64,000 bases of DNA from Colias croceus (GCF_905220415.1 NC_059552.1:6711001-6775000); one strand, 5' to 3'; shown: positions 49,617 to 61,696, counted from the stretch's first letter. Made by a program: numbers and translations. Notes: generated from the letters alone by a model not told the origin.

Positions 49617-50945
49617 TATAATCATAAAATACTTACCTTATCGAAATACTTACCTTTCACTAAGTAGTAGTTTTACTTTATACTATCTACCTTTTGCCTG
49701 TAGGCAGGATCCCTATGCATTGTTAGATACATATTAGTATAAATCTTTTAATAAATTAAAGCAACATTTGACAGAATCAATTCCATTCAGACTAACTAAA
49801 CTAGTCTGAATGAAATTTATATTATTAATACATTATTATAAAATACAAACTAGTATGGAATATGGATGGATACCTTTTATTTTCGTGCCAACATTAAATA
49901 TTTATTGTAAAGTAATTCACTGCAATTATGTAAAGAATTTAAAATTCATAAGATTAAATTATATAAATAAACATCATCTCTACAGCTTCCCCTGTGCGTT
50001 TCATGTCGCGCTAGGTCGCATGGCGGTCGCGATCTATCGCACCGTCCAGATGATTCATATCTGATTCGGGTCACACGATCTTCAATTTTTTTTTATTTAC
50101 TTATTTATAAAACAAAACGGACATTGAATTTGTCAGCTCTTTCAATTTTATTGAAAATTCGATGATTTCTGTTCTAGAAGGAAAATTATTTTACCTAGGT
50201 GTACCTACTTATTTAAAAACTAAGAGCCGAAAGACATACCTAGGTGAAAAAAAATACAATAGTCACTTCCTACACAATATGAAGTATGAGCCTATCATTG
50301 CATAAGTAGCCGAGTGCATACCTACGTACCTAACTACAAAAAAAAATTGTAGGTAGGTAGGTACCTTCCTGAGACTAATTTAATAAAAATACGGACTAAC
50401 TAGATACGATCACCTAGGTCGAGAAAACAGTACCTACAATCATGGGCGGTGGGGCAGGGTGCGGCGCTTGCCCCACTCTAGCTTTGACCTGGAAGGTGGG
50501 TAGATACCTAACCAAATCTATTAAAAATCAAAGTACCTACTAACTACTAAGCTTAATATCCGTAAGAAATTTCACACTCGATTCTCGAAAGTCGACAGGC
50601 GACACAAAAAATGCGACCTTTATAATTAGTATTATTTACTTCTAAATTGACTGACTAACAACTTACAAGTGTCATACGCCCAGTGACCAAACGGCTGAAG
50701 ATTTTTGGATCTATTTCGTGGTGTGGTAGGTGAACAATAAGGTGTTTTGAATAAGAATAATTCGAATAATGAATTACACACGAAAAAAGAAAATAGCTGA
50801 GGCTTCTATGTTACATGAACTGTAAGAAAAATGAGTATAGTACCCCAATTAGTTACCCCACTAACTTATCCAATTTCACTTTTGTTGTGTTACACGTTCT
50901 ACAACTCACTGACACTTTTTTTTTTCTAGTGCCTACACTAGAAAA
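49617..50945. other. Spacer with no supported gene
   Basis: AT-rich, with a short GC-rich stretch (49988-50060) and a CCTACAATCATGGGCGGTGG module at 50436 resembling in part the CGCCCATGCCTACAATTAT after the minisatellite. A splice acceptor-like TTTTTTTTTTCTAG lies at 50917-50930 just before the array. Confidence 0.5.
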
Positions 50946-50947
50946 AA

Positions 50948-51443
50948 TGCATTCGCGAATGCCTTCGCAAATGCCTTCGCGAATGCCATCGCGAATGTCT
51001 TCGCAAATGCCTTCGCAAACGCCTTCGCGAATGCCATCGCAAATGCCATCGCGAATGCCTTCGCAAATGCCTTCGCGAATGACTTCGCCAATGCCTTCGC
51101 AAATGCCATCGCGAATGCCATCGCGAATGCCATCGCGAATGCCTTCGCAAATGCCATCGCGAATGCCTTCACAAATGCCTTCGCGAATGACTTCGCCAAT
51201 GCCTTCGCAAATGCCTTCGCGAATGCCATCGCGAATGCCTTCGCAAATGCCTTCGCGAATGCCTTCGCAAATGCCTTCGCGAATGCCTTCGCCAATGCCT
51301 TCGCAAATGCCTTCGCGAATGCCATCGCAAATGCCTTCGCGAATGCCTTCGCAAATGCCTTCGCAAATGCCTTCGCGAATGCCATCGCAAATGCCTTCGC
51401 GAATGCCTTCGCAAATGCCTTCGCGAATGCCTTCGCAAATGCC
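50948..51443. repeat. 12-bp minisatellite, about 41 units
   Basis: Tandem units ATGCCTTCGCGA and ATGCCTTCGCAA (variants with CCATCG, ACTTCG, TCGCCA), nearly all exactly 12 bp. Because the unit is a multiple of 3, long ORFs exist in several frames: plus-strand MPSR/MPSQ repeats (50815-51549) and minus-strand AKAF and RRHS/RRHL repeats. Some sub-blocks of several units are repeated, for example AATGACTTCGCCAATGCC. Whether any frame is translated cannot be told. Confidence 0.9.
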
Positions 51444-51465
51444 GGCGGTACGGCCGCCGGCATTT
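51437..51465. other. 12-bp-arm GC hairpin at the end of the minisatellite
   Basis: AAATGCCGGCGG, loop TACGG, CCGCCGGCATTT: a perfect inverted repeat exactly where the 12-bp array stops. Confidence 0.6.
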
Positions 51466-51585
51466 GAAGACCTGGATATAACTTTGGGTACATACTTGGT
51501 ACATACAGTTGCTAGTTACATATTATTTTTTATTGTTGCCCCACCTTGAGCCCATGGCTAGCTACGCCCATGCCTACAATTATAA

Positions 51586-53438
51586 ACAACCACAAAAATT
51601 TACAACCCTCTATAACAATAACTCCACTATAAAGTAAAAATTGAATTGTCTTATTTTAAGACAAAATTACATTTACATTTACAACTTTCTTTAGAAATAA
51701 CAGAAGCGTAAATAGATTTGAGGCGTAAAATTGTACTTTAACAAGGTAAGCGCCGGATTAACTTTACCTTATTTTATTAACCTGCAAAATGAACCTTAGC
51801 GCTATGAAAATAAAGTTTATTTTACTGTAACAATTAGGTGTTTTCACTACAGGGAGGTCCGTTCGTCAAAGCTTGTCATATCTGCGATTGTAACAAAAAT
51901 TCTTTCATTGTTCATTGAATAGTGAATTGAATAATTGCATTATAATATTTCATAATTGGATGTAAGTGAAGCGAATTTGTTTTTACGGATTTTAGATGAT
52001 TTTCTTTACCGTCGCAACATAACCGCATTTCATTTCTATATTGTTTCTTTCACAAGGATAAGGAAGTAAAATGCAGTAGGTACTATAGGTAAGTATTGCG
52101 AATGACTTTAATAATAATGTAAATTATGCATTTTTTTTAGTAATGCAATTCCATGAAGAGGAAAAGGTATAGATACAAAGTATCCTATCCTACTAATATT
52201 ATAAATGCGAAAGTTTGTGAGGATGTGTACCTATGTGTGTGTTTTTACTCTTTCACACAAATACTACTGAACCGATTACAATGAAATTTAGCACACGTAT
52301 AGAAGGTAAGTTAGATTAACACATAGGATAGGTTTTATCCCGGAAATCCCAAGAGAATGGGAACTATGCGGGTTTTTTTTTAATTGCGGGCGAAGCCGCG
52401 GGCGGCTAAATTGTATGAAACAAAAGTTATTATTGTGTTTAGTTGCCATATTTCTTGGTTCTCCTAAGTCCTATCTCCTAATCGTTTTATTCATATTTAG
52501 AATAGATGGCTACAAAATGCATAGAGCATTTTAATTTTTATTTATAAATTTTTCACACCTAAGCCTATAAACTCAGTACTTGCTATCAGGTCGGATCGCG
52601 TTGGCAAATGATGTTAATTTCAAGTTTTACAGCAAACCGTCACTATCTGTGGCGATCTCGCACGACTCGGTGTATCTTCCCCTTAGTTGTTAGGATTGGG
52701 GTACACTGGGATAGTTGTTGTATTTTAATTTTTAATGTTTAATTCACCGTGTGTATTTCAAAATAAAACGAACGTTTAAAAAGTTGTGATTTATTTATTA
52801 ATAGATAATAAATAGTAAATACTCACTCTCGTAGAAATAATGAGATACCTACTCATAAGTAGTTAGAATTTTATCGTGCAGAAAAGTCAGTTGTCTAGTA
52901 ACGATAAATTAGCTAATGTAGGTGCTTTATGGAATAAATGCAGAGATTTATATCCACAAATTAAATAACAACAAGTTTTTAAATGCATAAATTCTGTATC
53001 GCTATTAAAAGTGTCGGAAATCCGAGACTTAAAAAATTATAAACGACTCTATCTATTCAAACTAGTGAATATTCTTTTGTATTTTTTTAAGAAAGTATAC
53101 TTGTTACTATATAATTATGTGTATTTAATAATGTAATTAAAAAAAATAGGTATATATTTAGTAGCTCCTATTTGTAACCACAGCACAAACGAACCACGAC
53201 ACGCAGCCAGCGACCGAATTACCTACGAGACTGCGACAAACAAATAACATTCTCGAATATTTTTTTTTATGTTAAAAATATAATATTTATGAATTATTAT
53301 CGACAAAAAATAGGTAGACAAACTAATGTGCATTAAACATATTTCGGAACATAATATAGTCTATAATTATAATTACATTTTTAAACAATATGTAAACCAG
53401 ACAATATTATAATCACAAATAGAGCCAAAAACTTTTAA
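51586..53438. other. Spacer with no supported gene
   Basis: AT-rich, with one dispersed repeat (52188-52408). No exon or ORF of coding character. Confidence 0.55.
52188..52408 (-). repeat. Dispersed repeat, 15163-type family (minus)
   Basis: On the plus strand it runs from CTACTAATATTATAAATGCG to ATGCGGGTTTTTTTTTAATT then GCGGGCGAAGCCGCGGGCGG, the reverse of the layout at 15163. Confidence 0.7.
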
Positions 53439-54500
53439 CCTCTTAAGACCATAGGTACACATACGTGCACCTGCATTTGCTGGGGAAAATAAGATGTAAT
53501 AACGACATCTATTGACATTTTTTAAACTAAAACGTCTTTCTTTAAGCAAGGAGGTTCAAATAAAAGTCACAGATGGCGTATACGGAATCAATAAACTTAA
53601 AAATTATTCGTTTGAATTTGACAGATAGATTTTTTTTTCAACCGTTCCTGCTTTTTTTATTGTAAAATCGTTTAAAAATAAAATTACGTAGATTTTAACG
53701 AAATAGTGGTGTCTTTCTATTGTCAAATATCTGGAGCAAAGTGTGTAAAAGTAAGTACCAGTTTTTTTGTTTTCTTGTACTAATATCGCCTCGATGTTGT
53801 TTTGTTACACATATGTGTACCTCAGTATCTAATATATATATTTTTTTATTGTAGGAGATTTCAGCATGGCGATGAATGACGAAGAAATAGAGAAATTATT
53901 GAATGATAGTGATTTTGATTTTTCTGATGATGATGACGACGATGAGTATTTGCCTCCAGAAGACCTTCGAGATCTTCAGCGGCCGGACGAATCTAACGAA
54001 GTCGAAGACGAGGGGCCATCTGAAGAACATACGGAAGAGGTGATTCAGAGTACACCGATGTACAGATGTACCCAGTCCCAGTCCTACTGAGAGAGGAGAA
54101 GTCTGCATTGGACCTCCAGCAAAGAAACACCGGTTGGTTGTATCACAACCGATACCAGAAGTTAGGCTAGACAATGTGGGGCACCTGCCTCGTTATGTGG
54201 AATCTAAGTTCGCATCTAAATGCAGACATCCCTTATGTTCTTCACGGTGCCGCACCATGTGCGTAAAGTGTCAAATGTTTTTATGCATATTGAAAAATAA
54301 CTGCTTTGAAAGTTATCATACTACCAAAAACTGTGGTCCTTAAATCCCGAAGTGCACATATGTGTACCCATTTTTTTTTAATTTTATAATAATAATAATA
54401 TTAAAAAAACAAATCCTGAGTTTTATTTTAACCTAAAAGAACTCGAAATTAGCATGAAATACTTTCTTACTCATTTCTTTTAGGTCTAGGTTTTAAGAGG
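53439..54500 (+). mobile_element. Internally deleted piggyBac-family element
   Basis: 1062 bp with inverted ends CCTCTTAAGACC (left) and CCTCTTAAAACC (inverse of right), flanked by TTAA at 53435-53438 and 54501-54504, the signature of piggyBac insertion. It keeps the acidic start of a transposase (53866 onwards) and its cysteine-rich C-terminal end but lacks the catalytic DDD core. Non-autonomous. Confidence 0.9.
53866..54343 (+). pseudogene. piggyBac transposase remnant (N-terminus and C-terminal cysteine-rich domain only)
   Basis: An N-terminal piece (53866-54090) has the acidic SDFDFSDDDDDDEYLPPE run seen in piggyBac-like transposases. The C-terminal piece (about 54110-54343, different frame) contains NVGHLPRYVE and a run of Cys/His residues (CRHPLCSSRCRTMCVKC) like the family's zinc-binding C-terminal domain. 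The whole catalytic middle, normally several hundred residues, is gone and the ends are out of frame, so no active enzyme is made. Confidence 0.85.
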
Positions 54501-54504
54501 TTAA

Positions 54505-55330
54505 GAAAGTAATGAAATATGTACTTACTTCATTCTTCTGAAACATTCCGCATAGGTAACGCCATGATAGCATCAAACTTTTGATCCATCGCTGAGTATT
54601 TTGCTGCAGAACGAAGAACCTTAAATTATTCTTTCTTTCCCAATACTACATTCATTTCGTAATTAATTCCCAACATTATAGCCCAAATAATACATTTGCA
54701 TGTATTCAATTTTGTACACGCTTCGAATCTTTATAGCAGTGATAAGGTTGCAAAATCCAGGAGGCTATCAATTGCTGGATAACATCGTATAACATCTCGC
54801 GACTGATAGCGGACGGTTTATAGGCTTCGAGCACGCAACCTTAGTACCTAGTTAGTATGTATTAGACACTGATACCTACTATCCTTTTTATTTTTTGTTT
54901 TTTGTTAGGTTGTTGGTATTACTATAAATGTTAAGGAGAGTTGTTTTATATATCGTAGGTATGTACCTATAGAAATAATTTACGAATTTTTGACCAATTA
55001 ACAGCTTGTTAGTAATACCTAATTATTACATACGCATAGGTATACGAGTATGTACCTATGTACGTAAGTAGGTATATGAATATCTAGATTGACAAATTAT
55101 TAAAATCTGACAGCTTTGTTGGTAGGTATAGGTAATATGTTGATAACCGATTTTTATAAGACTTTTATTAGTAGTTACCTACTACTCCAAACAGTTTTTA
55201 GCGTTAAATTATTGTTTGATTGTTCACAAAAAACTAAGAAATTTCACTTGCCTCATGATGCATCATGCAACCTCCTTTGTGATATTTGCGTTCCATGCTG
55301 AAATGCACCTGGATGACGGGGGGATAAATA
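54505..55330. other. Spacer with no supported gene
   Basis: AT-rich sequence with many GGTA/TACC words; nothing coding-like. Confidence 0.5.
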
Positions 55331-56006
55331 AGTGACGCGAGGTAAAGTGACGGGAGGTATAGTGACGGGAGTTAAAGTGACGGGAGTTAAAGTGACGGGA
55401 GGAAAAGTGACGCGAGTTAAAGTGACGCGAGGTAAAGTAACGGGAGTTAATGTGGCGGGAGGTAAAGTGACGGAAGCTAAAGTGACGGAAGTTAAAGTGA
55501 CGGGAGTTAAAGTGGCGGGAGTTAAAGTTAAAGTAAAAAGTATTTCGATTTAGGGAATAAATAGATACTTATAGATAATAAAGGGAAACTTTTAATGTAG
55601 TTTAAAATAACGAATGACAAAAGTGACGCGATTTAGTGACGGGAGGTAAAGTGACGGGAGGTAAAGTGGCGGAGGTAAAGTGACGCGAGTTAAAGTGACG
55701 CAAGTTAACGTGACGGGAGTCAAAGTGACGCAAGTTAAAGTGACGTAAGTAAAAGTTACGGGAATTAAAATGGCGAGAGTTAAAGTTAAAGTCAAAAATA
55801 TTTCGATTTAGGTAATAGTCAATAGATACTTATAAAAGTTATAGATAATAAAGGAAAACTTTAAATGTAGTTTAAAATAACGAATGACAAAAGTGACGGG
55901 AGGTAAAGTGACGGGAGTTAATGTGGCGGGAGCTAAAGTGACGGGAGCTAAAGCGACGGAAGTTAAAGTGACGCGAGTGAAAGTGGAGTTACGGGAAGTA
56001 AAGTGA
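55331..56006. repeat. Higher-order array on a 15-bp unit
   Basis: Three blocks of tandem GTGACGGGAGTTAAA-like units (55331-55535, 55619-55790, 55889-56006) separated by two copies of a spacer containing TATTTCGATTTAGG, AATAGATACTTATA, GATAATAAAGG and TAGTTTAAAATAACGAATGA then CAAAAGTGACG. So block plus spacer is itself repeated at about 270 bp. The 15-bp period gives a five-residue KVTGV-type ORF that I do not regard as a gene. Confidence 0.85.
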
Positions 56007-56755
56007 CGGCCTATTAGTTAGTACGTTTGCTAATGTTATAACGGATTATTGTGTTTGTAGTTAGTTCAGTTAATTAATTTTAATTTTTGTTAATGAGTAA
56101 AAATCTCGTAAATTAACCTATTTATTCTATTAAGAATACCTACATTACAGTTTAAATACTCTTTCCATACATATTCCCACCGTACATTTTGACTCTACAT
56201 TGTGACAGATATTCAAAATCGCATTATAATTTGTGAAATAACACTGTAAAGTACCATTTTGGCCATTCATTATGCTGAATGTCTGGTCAAGTGAGCGCAG
56301 CGAAATTTTGGCTCTAATTATTGTAGCGATAGCAAAAAGATCCAATAAATAATAGGTATTAAACTTTTATGCAGACGGGAAATTTAAATGAAAATATTTG
56401 AGAACCATCAAATCAAAAAATTTTATCCTTGTTATCTCTGTTAGCTACCACAATCGAGAGTTTCGTACACGAAATTATTCGGTGTCTCATCAAAATAAAG
56501 CTACAAACGGAAAATCAGCTTGATAGTAGTCACTTGCAAAAATGGGCGATGTATCCTGAACAAGTCAGTAGACAACACTGGGGTTTTTCTATTTCAGACA
56601 TTTTATTGTTTTAGTAGGTATATTATGAAAATGCAAATTGTTTATTTGATTTAAAAGCAGCCGAAAAGTGAGTGAATTTTTTCATTAATGATGGGGTCAA
56701 ATACACAAATCTCAGGAACTACTAGTCCGATTTGAAAAATTCTTTCGGTGTTAGA

Positions 56756-56853
56756 TAGCCCATTTATCGAGAAAGGCTAAAGGCTATAATATCATCACGC
56801 TTAGACCAACAGAAGCGGAGCAATGCGGGTGAAACCGCGCGGCACAGCTAGTA
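56756..56853 (-). repeat. Dispersed repeat, CTAGCTGTGCCGCGCGGTTT family (minus)
   Basis: The plus strand ends AATGCGGGTGAAACCGCGCG then GCACAGCTAG, with AGCCCATTTATCGAGAAAGG upstream. Confidence 0.7.
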
Positions 56854-56996
56854 TGCTTGATAAGATCATAATTATGTCATATTGTTGTGAATGTGAATTC
56901 AATGCTTCCTATTACGAACATACATAAATAAATAATAATTTTTCATATTTTTTGCCGACGGTACACAATTAGCGGCTAAGTACGGTGCGCATCGCA

Positions 56997-57176
56997 ATGA
57001 GTCAGTACTGCCCGGTGGCTATTTACAATGACCCACCCAACGACGATTACTTACAGATTTTCCCAGGCATTGTAGCATTTTTTTGCACACGGTGGTTTTT
57101 AAAGACAACCTTAGTTCTTAACGTATGGGGTATTTTGGCCTTTTTGTTTGTAAATTATTTGATTGGAAGAGATTGA
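56997..57176 (+). CDS. Possible 59-residue membrane protein
   Basis: A complete small ORF starting ATGAGTCAG, with a polar start (MSQYCPVAIYNDPPNDDY) and two hydrophobic segments (about residues 21-28 and 36-54, VLNVWGILAFLFVNYL). It ends IGRD and stop, with AATAAA about 15 bases later. The composition is more protein-like than other short ORFs in the region, but I do not recognise a family and no introns or promoter support it. Confidence 0.35.
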   Translation: MSQYCPVAIYNDPPNDDYLQIFPGIVAFFCTRWFLKTTLVLNVWGILAFLFVNYLIGRD

Positions 57177-60100
57177 AATGTTGTATTTTAATACGAAGTT
57201 AGTTTATATTCTATTACGCACACGCAAGTTTATCACGAGATAAGTGAAAATAAATATTGTTTTTTCTATTGAAAACTCTATTTAAAGCCTCATACATTAG
57301 CTAGCCGTGCCCCGCGGTTCTGCCCGCATTGCTCCGCCACTATTAGTTCACTGTTCACATGCACAATGCACATACTTCCTATATACTTATTTTAACTGGC
57401 CGATTTCAGCTAGTACGTAATATGGTGATATTGTAATAATCAACTCTCAACTTTTATCTTTGTTCGATTCGAACTTTGGGCTTATGAATGTAGTGCAGGT
57501 ACCTACTTACACATCGCAAATCTGAAATAAAAAATGTAAATGAAGACGATAGTGATTTATTAAAATGAAAATGACTATTCTACATTTATGAATCCACAAT
57601 AATAATCAGTAGCAGTCTGCAGTACCAATAACATTTCAGTTTTCATACCATAAATACTGAAATGTTTGAAAACCCGCGTCTTGCGCTCTACCATAGAAAT
57701 TCCATAATTATTTAAAAATAATTAGAGGAAACGTTTAACTTTTTACGTAAAAAATAATCAATATAAACAATATCTTGTAGTTATGTAACAAAGATGTACT
57801 TTCAGACGAACTAATTTGGTACAAGCGAAGCCTTCTCAAGGTTTCCCATAGTGTGTTTGTGATTTTAAATTTTCTTTTTTTTTTCAGTCTGCGTCCGTCA
57901 AGTCACGCAACTGTCTGAGATAGAACGTGGTTACGTGTCGTGATTGCAATAGAGATTGTTAGTGAATCATAGCAATTGGTTTATTTTGCTCATGACAAAT
58001 ATTGTTAAGATTTTGTTTGCATGCTAAAGATGGGGTTAAAAGTGTAATATCATGGGATTAAAGTATGTAATATTATGATTTCACAAACGTTTTAAAATAA
58101 ACATAAAATAAAGTATGAATTTTAACTTTCAATACAGTTTTTTGACATGAAACTTTTAACTTTTCAGATAACCTAACCTATTACCTAGGCATGTACTTAC
58201 ATATATTTGAATAGCTTTTCTTGAAGTTTATATTACACCGCGAGCTACCCAACATCAAGCGTCACTGCGTGAAAAATTCAATTTCTCTTAAAACTTATTT
58301 CTATACCTATTTCCTTCACGTTACGTAATAAGCAACATAATTTAGTGTAAGAGTTAAGCGGTGGCTATTTCGGGTGAGCATTGTCTTGTCTGCGGATAAT
58401 TGGGAACAGGTGGGTCGCTACAGTTACACCCCATACGTTATCTGAACACGTAATATACCGTGGACCATAGGAAATACAAAGAGATAAATAAATATAGGTA
58501 CTAGAGATGCAGGAAGGCTAGGAAAATGACATATTGGCGGGAAAAGACGTAGTAACTACTTATTTATAATCTGTGGTAAAAGCGTCATCGAACAAAATTT
58601 ACGCGCGAAATATATTGTTGTCTTAATATACCTACCTACTTAGTTGTTATTTTTTTGCACATTTAAAGCATTAACCAATACATGAATATGATTAGTGATA
58701 ACTAACGTGAAAAAATAAGTACCTACATAGGTACCTATAGGTAGATAATATTAAATCAACGTGCAAATTATATTATTATTATCTACTTACTATCATTTTA
58801 ATTTTTAGCTTTTTAGCACAGTTTATTTTGTAAAGAAATATTGAAATATGGAAAGTTTTGTTTATCCGCTTTCTGTTTATGTACATTTTATTAAAAAATA
58901 TTAATTACAGTTAGCCACTCAATTTTGTGTTCTTTTTTGGGGTTCTATTTTGAAAATCCGTTCAATTTCACGATTCCCGCGATTTAGCAAAAAGAAACAG
59001 ATTTGACATTTAAGTTTTTTTTTTCATTTTGTCGATGTCCAGTTATACCAAGTAGGTACTTCGAAAAAGAGGTTGTAAACTAAAAAAAAAGCTAAGCGTG
59101 ATTGGCGATGTATTGACCGGGTAACTTGTACAGTGGTTGTAATGACCACCTTCTCGTTCCCACGCTCAGCCGAGATTAACTGCGCACGCATGTCACACTA
59201 TTGAGCAGATTACAATGCTGCTTTAAACGTTTTGTTTTTCGTAACAAAACGACGTTTTGGATGTTATACTTTCAGTGCTACGTACGTGTTGGCTTACTTT
59301 TTATGTTGTATGTAGGTTAAGTTTTCTTACGAGCAATTATATTTATTGAATAATGTTGTAGTTTATTTTATTGCATAATCCGACGGTCTTCACGTAATTA
59401 ACAATTTTCTCATTTTAAATAATAGGTATGGACCAAGGATTTTCGTGAAAGGAAGTAACAAATCCGAATTGCGAATCTTTAATTTAATTGGTAGAGTCTT
59501 TTGGTCTATTTTGTATTTTAATCTATAATACATTATACATATTATTTGCATTTTTTATTTTATTTTATGAAAAAAGATTTATACCTTATACGTTGTAACA
59601 TTCGCTTACCCTCAACAATAATGAATAGATAATCTAAATCTACAAAATTACACAATAACTAATAAACTACTTCTTTCTTGCTCGATAACAAACACATTAT
59701 AACACCATTTTATTTCACTCATAAAAATCCCAAGCATTCATAAGCGTATGTGTTTTGCATTAAAATGTTCCCTTCAGGCATTTCATGTCGCACACTCGGT
59801 CACAGTCTCTTACTACCCGCGCGTAAAAAATAAAACTACAAAACGCGGCATTCGCCCTCCGGCAGTGGTCGAGAGCAGACGTCCCTTGTCGCTTGCTTGT
59901 GAGAATTTAATGCGTCCATTTGTTTCAGCGTTCTATAGCTTCGTGATATATTGCAACCATTTGTGATAGTGCCAATGTTTGCGGTGTACATGTTAATATG
60001 ACTGAAAATAATTATTGCTATTTTATTTGTGCCTAGAGGTGTTTGTTTTATAAATACGCTGTAATTTGTTTGTATGCGATTACACAACTAAGTTTATTAT

Positions 60101-60233
60101 TCAAAGTTATGTCAATTTAATTGCATTAGGCTATTGCTTATTTTAACAATGTGAGCTTGGAATTGAATATGAAGAATTAATCGCATATATGTAAAATTAT
60201 CATAAAATAAAGAATGATAACATCAAAACAAGT
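57177..60233. other. Spacer with no supported gene
   Basis: AT-rich. Contains a short repeat fragment (57299-57345) and a small hairpin (AACATTTCAGT...ACTGAAATGTT near 57628-57666). A possible acceptor before TCTGCGTCCGTCAAGTCACG at 57887 has no convincing frame. Confidence 0.5.
57299..57345 (+). repeat. Truncated dispersed repeat, CTAGCCGTGCCCCGCGGTTC
   Basis: Short head of the CTAGCTGTGCC family including CATTGCTCCGCCACTATTAG. Confidence 0.55.
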
Positions 60234-60494
60234 GATAACTGCGTTAAAAACAACCGACTTCAAACTTGCACTTGCAAAATTTACAAATACCTACAGACAA
60301 AAATGCTCATAAAATAAAAACTACTGGGCCTATCCGAATAAAATTTTTATGGGACACCACACCACACCATCCCGCATCGAACAAAAAAAGAATCACGTAA
60401 ATCGGTTCAGAAACCTCGGAGTAATGGGTATACATACATAAAAAAAATATACCGGCCAAATTGATAACCTCCTCCTTTTTTTGAAGTCGGTTAA
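60234..60494 (+). repeat. Short dispersed element with CCGACTT/AAGTCGG ends, copy 2
   Basis: Starts TAACTGCGTTAAAAACAACC exactly like the copy at 20746 and ends CCTCCTCCTTTTTTTGAAGT then CGGTTAA. It differs mainly by a small insertion (CACCACACCACACC). Confidence 0.75.
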
Positions 60495-61025
60495 TGATAA
60501 TAAAATATTTATTGGAATCTCTTTAAAATATATTTTAACAATTGCTAGATAGTTTTCTACAACGAGGCATAACAATATCTCTTCTATTAAAGAGTAATCT
60601 AATCACAGTATAAAAAGCAAATTTCATAATTTCTTGCGTATTTAAAAAGATTCCATATCACGTGCTATATTGTTGTTAATTTTGGAAAAATATTTGAAAT
60701 TATAGTTTTTTTAGTACCTAATTATGTTATTTATTAAAAAAAAGGTAAAGGATCTTTACCTACCTGGCACGCGCGAACCATCCTATATTTTTATGTTATT
60801 TTGCTATTATAGTAATGATAGGGTTTTGATTTATAAGTAGCAATCCATAAACCACAATAATATAATGGTTCGCAAGAATTTGGGACCAAAGTCTGTTACT
60901 TATGTTTTACTCTACTAAATAATTCGTCGACTTTTGTGTACAGTTTAAGGCATTAGTAGTTGTGATACAAGCGCCAGAACCGGCGTATCACGTATTGGCG
61001 AACCCACAAATCAGTGGCACCCATC

Positions 61026-61026
<1 letters not shown>
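60495..61026. other. Spacer up to the poly-A tract
   Basis: No coding-like ORF. The last 60 bases are GC-richer (CCAGAACCGGCGTATCACGT) and run directly into the A tract. Confidence 0.5.

Positions 61027-61070
<44 letters not shown>
61027..61070 (+). repeat. Homopolymer of 44 A
   Basis: Uninterrupted run of A. It may be the tail of a retroposed sequence to its left, or an assembly artefact. It directly precedes the virus-like element. Confidence 0.8.
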
Positions 61071-61074
<4 letters not shown>

Positions 61075-61316
61075 GGACTCTTTTCCCACTAAAGCGACCA
61101 CGCTGAGTCGATAGCACTCACTCCCAAAGCGATAGGATGCACGGTTTCGAAGATGTGCAGATCGATTAACTCATATCTAATTGATATCCGGTGGGTCATT
61201 AGCGTCCCATTGTTCACCTTTTCCTATTAGCTAATTACACCGTCCGGCGTTCTTATCTATTACTCATTGTGCACCTCGCTTATCACTGCTTTTGTATTAA
61301 ACTTCTTTGTTATGAC

Positions 61317-61643
61317 CTACCTCACTATTCTAACCAAACGATGTATTATTATATTCAAGAAAATTGTTTGTGTTAGTGAGGATTCAAATCGTACTTCTAA
61401 TCTTACACTACCATGCTTTATGAGATTCCAATGAGCTGATGAGTTAGCTGATAAATCAGGAGTTAAATCAAATGCTAAAAGACAGTAGCCTTTGGCATAC
61501 TGTTCACGAGAGATTGCATTTCCTTCATTAAGAAAGTGAATACCAGTCCCCGAGAATAGAGTATGACAGATTGATACCTGTTGCGAAGCAATTTGAGATA
61601 AGTTTGTTGATTCATAGAGTTTCATTGTACTTAGGAATTTGCT
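61317..61643 (-). pseudogene. Capsid-like gene fragment of a Polinton-type element
   Basis: A minus-strand ORF of 102 codons containing a stretch (AFDLTPDLSANSSAHWNL, then GSVRLEVRFE) that I associate with the C-terminal part of the capsid-type proteins of Polintons, annotated in animal genomes as F54H12.2-like. An in-frame stop lies eight codons before its first ATG, so the several hundred residues expected upstream are missing or disrupted. After the recognisable stretch the end looks diverged. I judge it a decayed fragment. Assigned by remembered family resemblance, not by search. Confidence 0.55.
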
Positions 61644-61660
61644 TTAGATAAGAATGGTGC

Positions 61661-61696
61661 TATATATGATCGAACAGTTGCAGTCATGCAGTCAGT
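61661..61696 (+). promoter_or_regulatory. TATA box plus TCAGT initiator, upstream gene of the element
   Basis: TATATAT at 61661-61667 and TCAGT at 61692-61696 (A at 61694) are about 33 bp apart, the normal distance for an arthropod core promoter, and lie 75 bases before the ATG at 61769. Confidence 0.6.

Noticed and set aside
50948..51443. CRISPR-like array
   Set aside because: No unique spacers; units are contiguous 12-mers in an insect genome.
50933..51493. 186-codon minus-strand AKAF-repeat ORF as a gene
   Set aside because: A direct consequence of a 12-bp tandem unit without stops; no promoter or conserved ends. Kept only as part of the repeat.
55332..55553. 73-codon KVTG-repeat ORF
   Set aside because: A 15-bp tandem repeat read in frame; the next block breaks the pattern.
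59748..59966. 72-codon ORF
   Set aside because: No family resemblance, no splice context, and an overlapping ORF of similar length on the other strand.
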